A DNA stretch of 64,000 nt from Alphaproteobacteria bacterium (GCA_017308235.1 JAFKFL010000012.1:1-64000); one strand, 5' to 3'; counted from the stretch's first letter, positions 40,792 to 50,117 are shown. Made by a program: numbers and translations. The notes: generated from the letters alone by a model not told the origin.

Positions 40792-41532
40792 ATGCTGACC
40801 CTCACCGACTTCAACACGCTTACCTTCGATTGCTACGGCACGCTGATCGACTGGGAACGCGGCATCCTCGATGCGGTCAGGCCCTGGCTCGAGCGCCACG
40901 GCCTGCAGCGCCTGTCGGACCCGGAGATCCTCGAAGCCTTCGCGTCGTTCGAGGGGGCGTGCGAGAGCGAGACGCCTGCTGCGCCCTATCCCGCGATCCT
41001 GCAGGAGGTGCACGGCAGGCTGGCGCGCCAATGGGGTCTTCCTCCCGATCCTGCCGCGGCCGCCGCTTTCGGCCAATCGGTCGGTCGCTGGCCCGCCTTT
41101 CCCGACACGCCGGCGGCCCTGCAATACCTCAAGCGCCACTACAAGCTCGTCATCCTCTCCAACGTCGACCGCGCCTCGTTCGCCATCACCAACCGGAAGC
41201 TGGGCGTCGAGTTCGATCTCATTGTCACGGCGCAGGATGTGGGCTCCTACAAGCCCGACCGGCGCAACTTCGAGCATCTGCTGGCGGCCTTGGCGAAATC
41301 CTTCGGCACCCGGAAGACCGACGTGCTCCACACCGCTTGCAGCCTCTTCCACGACATCGTCCCGGCAAAGGCGCTCGGCCTCAAGACGGCCTGGATCGAC
41401 CGCCGCCGCGACCAAAGCTTCGGCGCCTCGCCCCAAGCCGGCGACAGTGACGAAGCCCGCCGGCCCGATTTCACGGTCCGCAGCATGGCCGAGTTCGTCG
41501 CCTGCCATCAGAGGCAATTCAGCGCTGACTGA
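40792..41532 (+). CDS. Haloacid dehalogenase type II-like hydrolase
   Basis: A 246-residue HAD protein. D13 in LTFDCYGTLIDW is the nucleophile, LVILSNVDR contains motif II Ser/Asn, and SYKPDRRNFEHLL the motif III Lys. The cap is the small helical type of L-2-haloacid dehalogenases. It would cleave halogenated or phosphorylated small acids in the cytosol. The ATG at 40792 is the last before the catalytic strand. It follows the AraC gene on the same strand after 57 bases. Confidence 0.85.
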   Translation: MLTLTDFNTLTFDCYGTLIDWERGILDAVRPWLERHGLQRLSDPEILEAFASFEGACESETPAAPYPAILQEVHGRLARQWGLPPDPAAAAAFGQSVGRWPAFPDTPAALQYLKRHYKLVILSNVDRASFAITNRKLGVEFDLIVTAQDVGSYKPDRRNFEHLLAALAKSFGTRKTDVLHTACSLFHDIVPAKALGLKTAWIDRRRDQSFGASPQAGDSDEARRPDFTVRSMAEFVACHQRQFSAD

Positions 41533-41594
41533 CCCTGTGGCGTGCGCGCAGGCGCAAGCGTAGGGTTGCGCCCTCGATTCAGGGGGGAGCGTCG

Positions 41595-42830
41595 ATGTCG
41601 CAGGTGTTGTTCAGGAACGCGAATCTTCTCGATCCGCGCTGGGATGAAGCGCGCGATGGCCATGAGGTGCTGGTCGAAGGCGATCGCATCAAGGAAGTGT
41701 CGGACAAGCCGATCAAGGCCGCCAACGCCCGCGTGGTCGATTGCGGCAAGCGCACCCTGATGCCGGGCCTGATCGACTGCCACGTGCACGTGTTCTTGAG
41801 CGAGGTGAATATCCGCAACCTCGAGAACGTGCCGCTCACGCTGATGACGGCGCGCGCGGCCGACTTGATGAAGGGCATGATCGATCGCGGCTTCACCACC
41901 GTGCGCGATACCGGTGGCGCTGACTGGGGCATCAAGACCGCGGTCGAGTCGGGTCTGATCGCGGGCCCGCGGCTCTTCATCTCGGGCCGAGCCATCGGTC
42001 CCACCGGCGGCCACAGCGATTCGCGCCGCCGCACCGATATCGGCGCGCCCTGCGGCTGCTGCAACGCCATGGTCTATTGCATGGCCGTGGCCGACGGGCC
42101 CGACGAGGTGCGCCGACTGACGCGCGAGCAGATGCGCCAGGGCGCCGATCAGGTGAAGATCATGTGCTCGGGCGGCGTCGCATCGCCCTACGACCCGCTC
42201 GACTCGCTGCAGTTCTCCGAGGCCGAGATCGCCGCCGCCACCGACGAAGCGAAGAACTTCGGCCGCTATGTGCTGGCCCATGCCTACACGCCCGAGGCGA
42301 TCACGCGAGCGGTGACCAACGGCGTGCGCACCATCGAGCACGGGAATTTGATCGACCAGAAGGCCGCCCAGCTCCTGAAATCAAAGGGCGGTTACATGGT
42401 AGCAAACCTCGTCACTTACTTCGTGATGAAGGAGCGCGCCGCGCAGTTCGGCATGACGGCGGACATGTTGGCCAAGAACGACATCGTGCTCGAAGGCGCG
42501 CTGAAGTCGCTGGAGATCTGCAAGGCCGCCGGCGTGAAGGTGGGCTACGGCAGCGACCTTTTGGGCCAGCTCCAGGTCGAGCAAAGCCGCGAGTTCCTGT
42601 TCCGCGCCGAGGTGCTGAAGCCGCTCGAGATCATCCGCCAGGCCACCATCGTGGGCGCCGAGGTGTTGCGCCACGAGGGCAAGCTTGGCGTCGTCGAGCC
42701 AGGCGCTTTCGCCGACCTGATCGTGGTCGATGGCGATCCGGTGAAGGACCTCAAACTCTTCCTCGACCAGGGCGCGCACCTGCCGGTGATCATGAAGGCC
42801 GGCAAGTTCCACAAGAATGCGCTCAAATGA
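41595..42830 (+). CDS. Metal-dependent amidohydrolase (copy 1)
   Basis: A 411-residue amidohydrolase of the imidazolonepropionase/prolidase-like group. Metal ligands H63 and H65 (DCHVHVF), K188 (QVKIMCSGG, probably carboxylated), H229 (LAHAYT), H249 (IEHGNL) and D321 (YGSDLL) are in order. It hydrolyses a cyclic or peptide-like amide; the substrate is unknown. It is followed at 42975 by a close paralogue and then a polyamine-type ABC transporter, suggesting that the hydrolysed compound is taken up by that transporter. Confidence 0.85.
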   Translation: MSQVLFRNANLLDPRWDEARDGHEVLVEGDRIKEVSDKPIKAANARVVDCGKRTLMPGLIDCHVHVFLSEVNIRNLENVPLTLMTARAADLMKGMIDRGFTTVRDTGGADWGIKTAVESGLIAGPRLFISGRAIGPTGGHSDSRRRTDIGAPCGCCNAMVYCMAVADGPDEVRRLTREQMRQGADQVKIMCSGGVASPYDPLDSLQFSEAEIAAATDEAKNFGRYVLAHAYTPEAITRAVTNGVRTIEHGNLIDQKAAQLLKSKGGYMVANLVTYFVMKERAAQFGMTADMLAKNDIVLEGALKSLEICKAAGVKVGYGSDLLGQLQVEQSREFLFRAEVLKPLEIIRQATIVGAEVLRHEGKLGVVEPGAFADLIVVDGDPVKDLKLFLDQGAHLPVIMKAGKFHKNALK

Positions 42831-42840
42831 GCGCGATTTT

Positions 42841-42947
42841 CCTCATCCTGAGGAGGCGCGACGCGCCGTCTCGAAGGATAAGAACGAGCACCTTGCGTGT
42901 TGGCACCCTTCGAGACGCGGCCTGCGGCCGCTCCTCAGGGTGAGGTT
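42841..42947. repeat. Intergenic palindromic repeat, family B copy 1 (CCTGAGGAG)
   Basis: CCTCATCCTGAGGAGGCGCG pairs with GCTCCTCAGGGTGAGG at the other end, and CGTCTCGAAGG pairs with CCTTCGAGACG inside. A second copy with the same arms is at 50118-50231. Repeats of this type are common in Bradyrhizobium-like genomes. Confidence 0.8.
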
Positions 42948-42974
42948 ATGCGTGTTTGCTTTGAGGATTGAGTA

Positions 42975-44204
42975 ATGGCCTTTCTGTTCAAGAATCTCCG
43001 CCTGCTCGATCCGCACTGGGACGAGGCGCGTGACGGATATGAGGTACTGGTCGAGGGCGACACCATAAAAGAAGTGTCGGACCGGCCCATCAGCGCGGGC
43101 GCCGCGACGGTCGTCAACTGCGGCAAGCGCACCTTGATGCCGGGCCTGATCGACTGCCACGTGCACACGCATCACAGCGAGGTCTACATCAACCGCATGG
43201 AGGCGGTGCCGCTCACGTTGATGATGGCGCGCTCGGCCGGCCGCCTGAAGCGCATGCTCGATCGCGGCTTCACCACCGTCCGCGATGCCGGCGGCGCCGA
43301 CTGGGGCACCAAGGCGGCGGTCGAGTCGGGCCTCGTTCCCGGCCCACGGCTCTTCATCTCCTGTCGTTCGATCGGCCCGACCGGCGGCCACAACGACCGC
43401 AACCGGCGCACCGACATCGGCCCGCCCTGCCTCTGCTGCAACGGCATGGTGTTCATCCGCTGCATCGCCGACGGTCCCGACGGTGTGCGCAAGGCGGCGC
43501 GCGAGCAGATGCGCCAGGGGGCCGATCAGGTGAAGCTGATGGTGTCGGGCGGCGTCGCCTCGCCCTACGATCCGCTCGAATCGCTGCAGTTCACCGTCGA
43601 GGAGATCAGCGCCGCGGTCGAGGAGGCCCATGCCTTCGGCCGCTATGTGCTGACCCACGCCTACACGCCCGAGGCCATCACCCGTGCCGTCAAATGCGGC
43701 GTGCGCACCATCGAGCATGGCAACCTGGTCGACGCGCCCACCGCCAAGTTGATGGCCGAGAAGGGCGTCTACATGGTGCCCAACCTCGTCACCTACGACG
43801 CCATGAAGCGACGTGCCCGCGAGTTTGGCATGCCCGACGAGATGCTGGCCAAGAACGACGAGGTGCTGAAGTACGGCTACGCCGAGCTGGAGCATTGCCG
43901 CACGGCAGGCGTGAAGATGGCCTACGGCACCGACCTTCTGGGCGCGCTGGAGGACGAGCAGACCGGCGAGTTCCGCATCCGCGGCGAGGTGATGCCCGCG
44001 ATCGACGTCATTCGCTCGGCGACCCTGATCGGCGCCGAAGTGGTGCGCCAGGACGGCAAGCTCGGCACCATCCGGCCCGGCGCCTTCGCCGACCTGCTGG
44101 TGGTCGACGGCGATCCATTGAAAGATCTCGGCCTGTTCAAGGATGGCGGCGTGCATCTGCCGGCGATCATGAAGGCCGGCAAGTTCCACAAGAACGCGCT
44201 GTGA
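42975..44204 (+). CDS. Metal-dependent amidohydrolase (copy 2)
   Basis: A 409-residue paralogue of the gene just upstream: identical order of ligands (H62 and H64 in DCHVHTH, Lys in QVKLMVSGG, HAYTPEAI, IEHGNLVD, YGTDLLG) and the same end (PAIMKAGKFHKNAL). Differences cluster in substrate-side loops such as MEAVPLTLMM and in RTDIGPPCLCCNG. It arose by tandem duplication and may have a shifted substrate. It leads into the ABC transporter genes across a palindromic repeat. Confidence 0.85.
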   Translation: MAFLFKNLRLLDPHWDEARDGYEVLVEGDTIKEVSDRPISAGAATVVNCGKRTLMPGLIDCHVHTHHSEVYINRMEAVPLTLMMARSAGRLKRMLDRGFTTVRDAGGADWGTKAAVESGLVPGPRLFISCRSIGPTGGHNDRNRRTDIGPPCLCCNGMVFIRCIADGPDGVRKAAREQMRQGADQVKLMVSGGVASPYDPLESLQFTVEEISAAVEEAHAFGRYVLTHAYTPEAITRAVKCGVRTIEHGNLVDAPTAKLMAEKGVYMVPNLVTYDAMKRRAREFGMPDEMLAKNDEVLKYGYAELEHCRTAGVKMAYGTDLLGALEDEQTGEFRIRGEVMPAIDVIRSATLIGAEVVRQDGKLGTIRPGAFADLLVVDGDPLKDLGLFKDGGVHLPAIMKAGKFHKNAL

Positions 44205-44221
44205 CGACGAAGGACCTCATA

Positions 44222-44300
44222 GCTGGGGGCGCGCCACTCCAGTGGCGCGATCTTCATCAATATCAACAAAGACGCGCGAGTGGACTCGCGCGCCCCCAGC
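44222..44300. repeat. Composite palindromic repeat, family E
   Basis: Outer arms GCTGGGGGCGCGC and GCGCGCCCCCAGC are perfect. Each arm continues into its own short palindrome: CGCGCCACT-CC-AGTGGCGCG (44230-44249) and CGCGCGAGT-GG-ACTCGCGCG (44273-44292), separated by an A/T-rich loop. It can fold as a three-stem structure. It lies between the amidohydrolase and permease genes. Confidence 0.75.
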
Positions 44301-44301
44301 C

Positions 44302-45123
44302 GTGACTCCCGCCCTCGTCCGCCGTCGCATGGGCCGCTGGGCGTTGAACGGCGTCGCGGCGGTGGCGCTGGGCTACATCCTGCTGCCGCTGATCTTTGTC
44401 GTGTGGCTCGCCTTCTTCCGACAGGAGATCCCGTCCTTCCCGCCCGAGGGCTACAGCCTGCGCTGGTTCGCGGCGATCCTAGACCAGCGCAAGTTCGTCG
44501 ACGGCTTCATCATCTCCTTCGAAGTCGGCGTGCTCGCGACCGCGATCGGCCTGGTGCTGGGCGTGCCGGCCGCCCTCTGCCTTGCCCGCCGCGAGTTCGC
44601 CGGCCGCGCCGCGATCGGCAGCCTGCTCCTGATGCCCCTGATCGTGCCGGGCGTGGTGCTCGGGACGGCGATGTACGTCTTCCATGTCGAGCTCGAGGAC
44701 ACGCTCGACGTCGACGTGATCGGCACTTTCTATGCCCTGGTCGCGGGCCATGTCGTGGTCGTGATCCCCTGGATCGTGCGGCTGGTGATGGCGAGCCTTG
44801 CCGGTGTCGATCGCACCACCGAGGAGGCGGCGCAGAACCTTGGCGCCAACCGCTGGGTCACCTTCTGGCGCATTACCCTGCCGGCGATCCGGTCCGGCAT
44901 CGTGGCCGGCGGCCTGTTCGGCTTCGTGACCTCGTTTGGCAATCTCGAGCTCAGCCTGTTCCTGGTCGGGCCCGGCCGCACGACCTTGCCGATCGTCATT
45001 CTCCAGTACCTCGAATGGAAGATCGATCCCACGATCGCGGCGGTGTCGGTGGTGCAGATTGCGCTGATCGCGGCGGTCATGCTGATCACCGACCGCTACG
45101 TCAAGCTCGCCCGAGTGGTATGA
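44302..45123 (+). CDS. ABC transporter permease (PotC-like)
   Basis: A 273-residue inner-membrane permease from the GTG at 44302 (an ATG at 44329 is also possible; longer forms would run into the palindromic repeat). It has six membrane segments and the EAA loop GVDRTTEEAAQNLGANRWVT that contacts the ATPase. It resembles spermidine/putrescine permease PotC. It is the first of four transporter genes, in the order permease, ATPase, binding protein, permease. Confidence 0.88.
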   Translation: MTPALVRRRMGRWALNGVAAVALGYILLPLIFVVWLAFFRQEIPSFPPEGYSLRWFAAILDQRKFVDGFIISFEVGVLATAIGLVLGVPAALCLARREFAGRAAIGSLLLMPLIVPGVVLGTAMYVFHVELEDTLDVDVIGTFYALVAGHVVVVIPWIVRLVMASLAGVDRTTEEAAQNLGANRWVTFWRITLPAIRSGIVAGGLFGFVTSFGNLELSLFLVGPGRTTLPIVILQYLEWKIDPTIAAVSVVQIALIAAVMLITDRYVKLARVV

Positions 45124-45138
45124 GACAGGTGGTTTGAG

Positions 45139-46191
45139 ATGGCGCGCCTCGACATCGACACCCTCACCAAGCGCTACGGCGATTTCCATGCCGTGCGCGA
45201 CGTCTCCCTGCAGGTGGCCGACGGCGAATTCCTGGTCTTGCTCGGCCCTTCGGGCTGCGGCAAGACCACCACCCTGCGCATGGTCGCGGGCTTCATCGAG
45301 CCCACCGGCGGCAGCGTGAGGCTGGGCGGCCGCGACGTGACGATACTGCCGCCGTGGAAGCGCAACGCGGGCATGGTGTTCCAGAGCTACGCCCTCTTCC
45401 CGCACCTCACGGTCGCACAGAACGTCGCCTTCGGGCTGGAGATGCGCAAGCTCGGGAAGACCGAGATCGGCAAGCGGGTCGAGGAGGCGCTGGCACTGGT
45501 GCGCCTCTCGGGTTTCGGCGGGCGCCTGCCGCGCCAGCTCTCGGGTGGCCAGCAGCAGCGCGTGGCGCTCGCCCGCGCACTTGCGATCCGGCCCGACGTG
45601 CTGCTGCTCGATGAGCCGCTCAGCAACCTCGATGCCAAGCTGCGCCAGGAAGTGCGGGTCGAGATCCGCGAGCTGCAGCAAAAGCTTGGCCTCACCACGG
45701 TGATGGTGACCCACGACCAGGAAGAGGCGCTCACCATGGCCGACCGGCTGGTGGTGATGAGCGAGGGCGCGGTGCGCCAGATCGGCACCCAGCGCGACCT
45801 TTATGAACGGCCGGCCGACCGGTTCGTGGCCGATTTCGTGGGTCGCAGCACCTTCTTCGAGGGCATGGTGGAAGCGCCCGGCCGGTTCCGCACCGACGGC
45901 GGCCTGGCACTGGCCTGCAGTGGCGGCGCCCAGGGCCGCGGCTCACTGGCCTTGCGGCCCGAGCGCGTGGGAATCGCACAAACACCGTGGATCGGACTGG
46001 ACAACAGCCTGCCTGGGACGGTGGAATTCGTCTCCTATCTCGGCGCGCTGATCGACATCCATGTGCGCCTCTCGCCTCGCGACCGGCTGATCGTGCATGT
46101 CGCCAATCGCGAGGATGGTTTTGCGCCGGAGGTCGGCCAGGCCGTGCATGTCGGCTGGCCCGCATCCGCCGGCCAGATTTTCAACGAGTAA
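45139..46191 (+). CDS. ABC transporter ATP-binding protein (PotA-like)
   Basis: A 350-residue ATPase. Walker A GPSGCGKT (36-43), signature LSGGQ (134-138), Walker B LLLDEP (155-160) and switch H192 are all present, followed by a C-terminal TOBE regulatory domain. It powers import of polyamine-like or other small cationic or amide compounds. It starts 15 bases after the PotC-like gene and precedes the binding protein by 23 bases. Confidence 0.92.
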   Translation: MARLDIDTLTKRYGDFHAVRDVSLQVADGEFLVLLGPSGCGKTTTLRMVAGFIEPTGGSVRLGGRDVTILPPWKRNAGMVFQSYALFPHLTVAQNVAFGLEMRKLGKTEIGKRVEEALALVRLSGFGGRLPRQLSGGQQQRVALARALAIRPDVLLLDEPLSNLDAKLRQEVRVEIRELQQKLGLTTVMVTHDQEEALTMADRLVVMSEGAVRQIGTQRDLYERPADRFVADFVGRSTFFEGMVEAPGRFRTDGGLALACSGGAQGRGSLALRPERVGIAQTPWIGLDNSLPGTVEFVSYLGALIDIHVRLSPRDRLIVHVANREDGFAPEVGQAVHVGWPASAGQIFNE

Positions 46192-46214
46192 GAAAAACAC
46201 TGCAGGAGGTTTCC

Positions 46215-47255
46215 ATGGCCAACCGCTTCACGCTTTCCCGCCGTCATTTGATGGGCGGCGCTACCGCCCTGGCCGCTGGCGCGGCATTGCCGGCCCATGC
46301 CCAGAACCGGCGCATCGTCGTCGGCACCTGGGGCGGCGATTATTCGCGCCTGCTGGCCAAGAACATCGAGACACCGCTGCTCGCGCCCAAGGGCTGGGAC
46401 GTGATCAAGGACGAGGCCAACGATCCGCCGCGCCGCGCCAAGATGCTGGCCGAGAAGGCGCTGCGCCGCGGAAGCTCCGATATCCAGGGCCTGTCGGCGG
46501 CCAACATGTACGAGGTCAACCAGCAGGGCCTGGTCGAGCAACTCGACTTCGACAAGATCCCGAATGCCAAGAACCTCATTCCGGCGATGAAGTATCCCTA
46601 CGGCGTGGGTCACATCTATTCGGGCAAGGTGATCCTATTCAATCCCAAGCTCATCAAGACCCCGCCCACCAGCTTCGCCGAAGCGCTCGATCCCGCCATG
46701 GGCAACAAGCTCGGCATCATCGACATCCAGTATCAGTACACGCTGGTCGCCGCCGGCATGGCCTCGGGCGGATCGCCCAGCAACATCGAGCCGGGCAAGG
46801 AACGGCTGCTCGCCTGCAAGAAGGCGGGCGCGCGCATCTATCCCAGCAACGAGGCCTTCGCCCAGGCGATGAAGACCGAGGAGATAGCGGTCGGCATCAT
46901 GTGGAAGGCGCGCGCGGTGCAATGGCAGAACGCCGGCATCAACATCGAGACGGTCGCCGCCAAGGAAGGCGTGCCGATGTACATCTCGGGCTTCGCCATG
47001 CCGAAGAACGCGCCCAATAAAGAGGGCGCCTACACCTATCTCAACGCCATGCTTGAGCCGTCGGCGCAGGAAGCCTTCGCGGTCGACATGGGCTACAACC
47101 CGACCGTGACCAACGCGAATGTGCCGCCCCAGGTACACAAGCGCATCGGCTTCACGCCGGACGAGGAGAAGCGACTGGTCGATCTCGACTACGGCTACCT
47201 CGCCACGAACGACGTCGCCTTCCAGGAGTGGTGGAACAAGTCGTTCAAGGCATGA
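46215..47255 (+). CDS. ABC transporter substrate-binding protein (polyamine type)
   Basis: A 346-residue periplasmic protein. A twin-arginine signal (LSRRHLMGGATALAAGAALPA) ends near AHAQ. The mature part starts IVVGTWGGDYSRLLAKN, the PotD/Fe3+-type extracellular solute-binding fold. AGGAGG precedes the ATG at 46215. It delivers the ligand to the two permeases. The last base group overlaps the next gene by four bases (ATGA). Confidence 0.88.
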   Translation: MANRFTLSRRHLMGGATALAAGAALPAHAQNRRIVVGTWGGDYSRLLAKNIETPLLAPKGWDVIKDEANDPPRRAKMLAEKALRRGSSDIQGLSAANMYEVNQQGLVEQLDFDKIPNAKNLIPAMKYPYGVGHIYSGKVILFNPKLIKTPPTSFAEALDPAMGNKLGIIDIQYQYTLVAAGMASGGSPSNIEPGKERLLACKKAGARIYPSNEAFAQAMKTEEIAVGIMWKARAVQWQNAGINIETVAAKEGVPMYISGFAMPKNAPNKEGAYTYLNAMLEPSAQEAFAVDMGYNPTVTNANVPPQVHKRIGFTPDEEKRLVDLDYGYLATNDVAFQEWWNKSFKA

Positions 47256-48151
47256 GCGAGACGGTCGCGATCCGGGGCTCCGCCGTCGCCGCACCACGGC
47301 GGCGCGGCGAGGGCCTGACGGCAACGACCTTGATCGGGCCGGCGACGGTGTTCGTGGCCGTGAGCCTGTTCGCGCCGCTCTCCATCCTGCTGCGCTATAG
47401 CCTGAACGATTTCGACAAGGCGACGAAGACGATGATCGCCGCCGTGACGCCGGCGAACTACATCCGCTTCTTCACCGACGCCTACTACACCTCGGCGCTG
47501 GCGACGACGATCGAGGTCGCCCTGCTCTCGACGATCGTCTGCCTCGTGCTGGGCTTCCCGCTCGCCTATGTCGTGGCGCGCACGCAAAGCCGCTTCAAGA
47601 ACCTCCTGATCATGGCGATCGTGCTGCCCCTGTTCGTCGGCAACGCCGTGCGCGCGGCGGGCTGGATGGTGATCTTCGGCAACAAGGGCTTCGTCAATGC
47701 GGGCCTGATGGGGCTCGGCGTGATCGAAAAGCCGCTGGAGATCATGTTCACCGAGAAGGCGGTGATCATCGGCATCATCGCCGTCACGCTGCCATTCATG
47801 GTGCTGTCGCTGCAGAGCGTGATCGAGGGCATCGACCGAGCGGTCGAGGAGGCGGCCTTCAGCCTGGGTGCGCCGCCGCTTACGATGTTCCGGCGCGTGC
47901 TCTGGCCGCTGGCGCTGCCGGGCGTGCTGGCGGGCACGATCCTCACCTTCATCCTGGCGATGAACGCCTACGCCACGCCCTACTTGCTGGGTGGACCGCT
48001 GTTCAAGATGATGGCGCCGCTCGTCTACAACACCTTCACCCAGCAATCGAACTGGCCATTCGGCGGCGCCATCGCTTTCATCCTGATGGCCGTGACACTC
48101 ACCCTCACGGTCGCCGCCAACCTCCTGATCCAACGGCGGACGAAGAGATAA
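47252..48151 (+). CDS. ABC transporter permease (PotB-like)
   Basis: A 299-residue permease with six membrane segments and the EAA loop GIDRAVEEAAFSLGAPPLTM. It is the PotB-like partner of the permease at 44302 and overlaps the binding-protein gene by four bases, so its start is fixed. It closes the four-gene transporter operon. A palindromic repeat follows. Confidence 0.9.
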   Translation: MSETVAIRGSAVAAPRRRGEGLTATTLIGPATVFVAVSLFAPLSILLRYSLNDFDKATKTMIAAVTPANYIRFFTDAYYTSALATTIEVALLSTIVCLVLGFPLAYVVARTQSRFKNLLIMAIVLPLFVGNAVRAAGWMVIFGNKGFVNAGLMGLGVIEKPLEIMFTEKAVIIGIIAVTLPFMVLSLQSVIEGIDRAVEEAAFSLGAPPLTMFRRVLWPLALPGVLAGTILTFILAMNAYATPYLLGGPLFKMMAPLVYNTFTQQSNWPFGGAIAFILMAVTLTLTVAANLLIQRRTKR

Positions 48152-48235
48152 AGGTCCCTCGCCGCTGGCTCGGGATGACACGGGCTGTTGAATTCGGAAG
48201 TTGCGTGTCATCCCGAGCGCAGCGAGGGATCTTTT
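48150..48235. repeat. Intergenic palindromic repeat (TCCCTCGC...GATGACACG)
   Basis: TCCCTCGCCGCTGGCTCGGG and CCCGAGCGCAGCGAGGGA are arms of an imperfect palindrome, with ATGACACG/CGTGTCAT continuing inward. It resembles the 15854-15901 element in its GTCATCC core but has different flanks. Confidence 0.75.
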
Positions 48236-48257
48236 GTGGGTAATGTGGAGAAAGCAC

Positions 48258-48932
48258 ATGCATATCGGATTGATCGGCGGCATCGGGCCGGCAGCGACCG
48301 ACTTCTATCATCGCGGTCTGATCGAGCGGCATCATGCGGCAGGACGGCCGCTCGACCTCACCATCGCCTATGCCGATGTGCGCGAGATGTCGCGCAACAT
48401 GGCGAACAAGGATCCTGGGCGCCAAGCCGAGACCTTCGCGCGACTGGTCGGGCGGCTCAAAGCAGCGGGTGCTGAGATCGCGGCGGTCACCTCCATGGGC
48501 GGACACTTTTGCGTGCGCGAGCTCGAGGCGATTTCGCCGCTGCCGATCCTCAATGGCATCCCCGAGGTGAAGGCCGCCCTTGTCCGCCGCAAGCACAAAC
48601 GCCTCGGCATCATCGGCACACGCACCGTGATGGAAAGCCAGCTCTATGGCGGCATCCCGTCGATCGAGATCGTGGCACCCGAGGGCGACGCGATGGAGGA
48701 GGTCCACAGCGCTTATGCCGAGATGGCTGGTTCCGGCCACGTGACCGACCGGCATCGCCAGGTCTTCTTTCGCGCCGGCCGCGCGCTCTGCCGCGAGCGC
48801 GGTGCCGAGGCCGTCCTGCTGGGCGGGACAGACCTCTTCCTCGCCTTTACGGGCGAAGCGCCGGGCTTCCCGGTCATCGACTGCGCCGACCTCCATATCG
48901 ATGCGATCTTCGCGAAATCGTCGGACGCGTGA
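48258..48932 (+). CDS. Aspartate/glutamate racemase family protein lacking both catalytic cysteines
   Basis: A 224-residue protein. MHIGLIGGIGPAATDFYHRG is the family start. The positions of the two catalytic cysteines are changed: AVTSMGGH has Ser79 where CNT.H is usual, and LLGGTDLF has Gly190 where GCTE is usual. It probably binds a related acid without racemising it, or uses a different mechanism. GGAG precedes the ATG at 48258. It sits between two transporter operons. Confidence 0.75.
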   Translation: MHIGLIGGIGPAATDFYHRGLIERHHAAGRPLDLTIAYADVREMSRNMANKDPGRQAETFARLVGRLKAAGAEIAAVTSMGGHFCVRELEAISPLPILNGIPEVKAALVRRKHKRLGIIGTRTVMESQLYGGIPSIEIVAPEGDAMEEVHSAYAEMAGSGHVTDRHRQVFFRAGRALCRERGAEAVLLGGTDLFLAFTGEAPGFPVIDCADLHIDAIFAKSSDA

Positions 48933-49074
48933 TTTCCGATCAGCGCAATTGTCTGCTGCGACATTTGGCCTTCAAACCGGGCCAAAAGCGCCCGTAAAGT
49001 GAAGCGTCCAGCTATCGTCGATCGGCGGTCGCACAACAAGAACCAATAGTCGGCCGCAACAGGAGGAACGTTCC

Positions 49075-50091
49075 ATGTCTCGCCGCTTCTCGCGCCGCGT
49101 CTTCTTTGGCGCTGCCACCGCCACCCTCGTCTCGCCGGCCATCCTGCGCGCCGCCGAGCCGATGAAGATCCGTTGCTCGCTGGATACGGCACCGAGTCAT
49201 CCGCGCAACCAGGCGATCGTCGATTACTTCGAGAAGCTCACCAAGGCCTCCAACGGCGAGATCGTGGGCGAGGTGTTCCATTCCGGTCAGCTCTTCGCCG
49301 ACCTCAACGTCTCCAAGGCGCTGTTACAGGGCCAGGTCGAGATGGCGGCACCCGGTGCCTGGGTGCTGACCGGTCTGGTGCCGGACTGCGACATGGTGCA
49401 GTTGCCCTATTTCTACGGCCAGACGGCCGAGGCCACGCACAAGGCGACCGACGGCAAGCCCGGCGACCATGTCGGCCAGCAGATCGCCGCCAAGCTCAAG
49501 ACGCACATCCTGGGTCCGTGGATCGATCTCGGCTATCAGAACTGGTACAGCACCAAGACACCGCTCAACCACTTCGCCGATCTGAAGGGCCTCAAGATCC
49601 GCAGCCCCGGCGGCGCCGGTATCTCCTGGCGCATCAAGTTCGCGGGCGGCATCGCCAACACGACGGCTTGGCCCAACGTGCCGCTCGCCTTGAGCCAGGG
49701 CACCTTCGACGCTTTCGTCAGCACCGACGAGAGCTGCAACTCGGCCAAACTGTGGGAAGCGGGCGTGAAATACTCCTACGCCGACCATCAGTTCATGGGC
49801 CAGTACATCCCGCAGCTCGGCAATGCGACCTGGGCCAAGCTCAAGCCCAACCAGCAGAAGCTGATGACCGACCTTTGGGCCGAGCATATCGACGGTTATC
49901 GCAAGAACGCCGCCGCATCCCAGCTCAACGGCCGCAAGGTGATGGAGCAGAACGGCGTCAAGTTCACCGATCCGGCAGCCGACGAGCTGGCGGCGACACG
50001 CAAGGCAATGATGGGCGACGCCGATGCGCTCATCAAGGACGCCAAGCTCTCGCCCGAGATCGTGAAGCTGGTCAAGGAAGCTCTCGGCTAG
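49075..50091 (+). CDS. TRAP transporter substrate-binding protein (DctP)
   Basis: A 338-residue periplasmic protein with a twin-arginine-type signal (FSRRVFFGAATATLVSPAIL). The mature sequence (RCSLDTAPSHPRNQAIVDYF) and KGLKIRSPGGAGISWRIKFA, in which the conserved Arg binds the ligand carboxylate, are DctP-type. AGGAGG precedes the ATG. The small and large membrane subunits follow at 50250 and 50820, across a palindromic repeat. Confidence 0.9.
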   Translation: MSRRFSRRVFFGAATATLVSPAILRAAEPMKIRCSLDTAPSHPRNQAIVDYFEKLTKASNGEIVGEVFHSGQLFADLNVSKALLQGQVEMAAPGAWVLTGLVPDCDMVQLPYFYGQTAEATHKATDGKPGDHVGQQIAAKLKTHILGPWIDLGYQNWYSTKTPLNHFADLKGLKIRSPGGAGISWRIKFAGGIANTTAWPNVPLALSQGTFDAFVSTDESCNSAKLWEAGVKYSYADHQFMGQYIPQLGNATWAKLKPNQQKLMTDLWAEHIDGYRKNAAASQLNGRKVMEQNGVKFTDPAADELAATRKAMMGDADALIKDAKLSPEIVKLVKEALG

Positions 50092-50117
50092 ACCGCGTGG
50101 ACGAAAGCAAAAACAAC

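Noticed and set aside
39565..41517. A 650-codon minus-strand frame
   Set aside because: It covers three recognised genes in antisense or in another frame.
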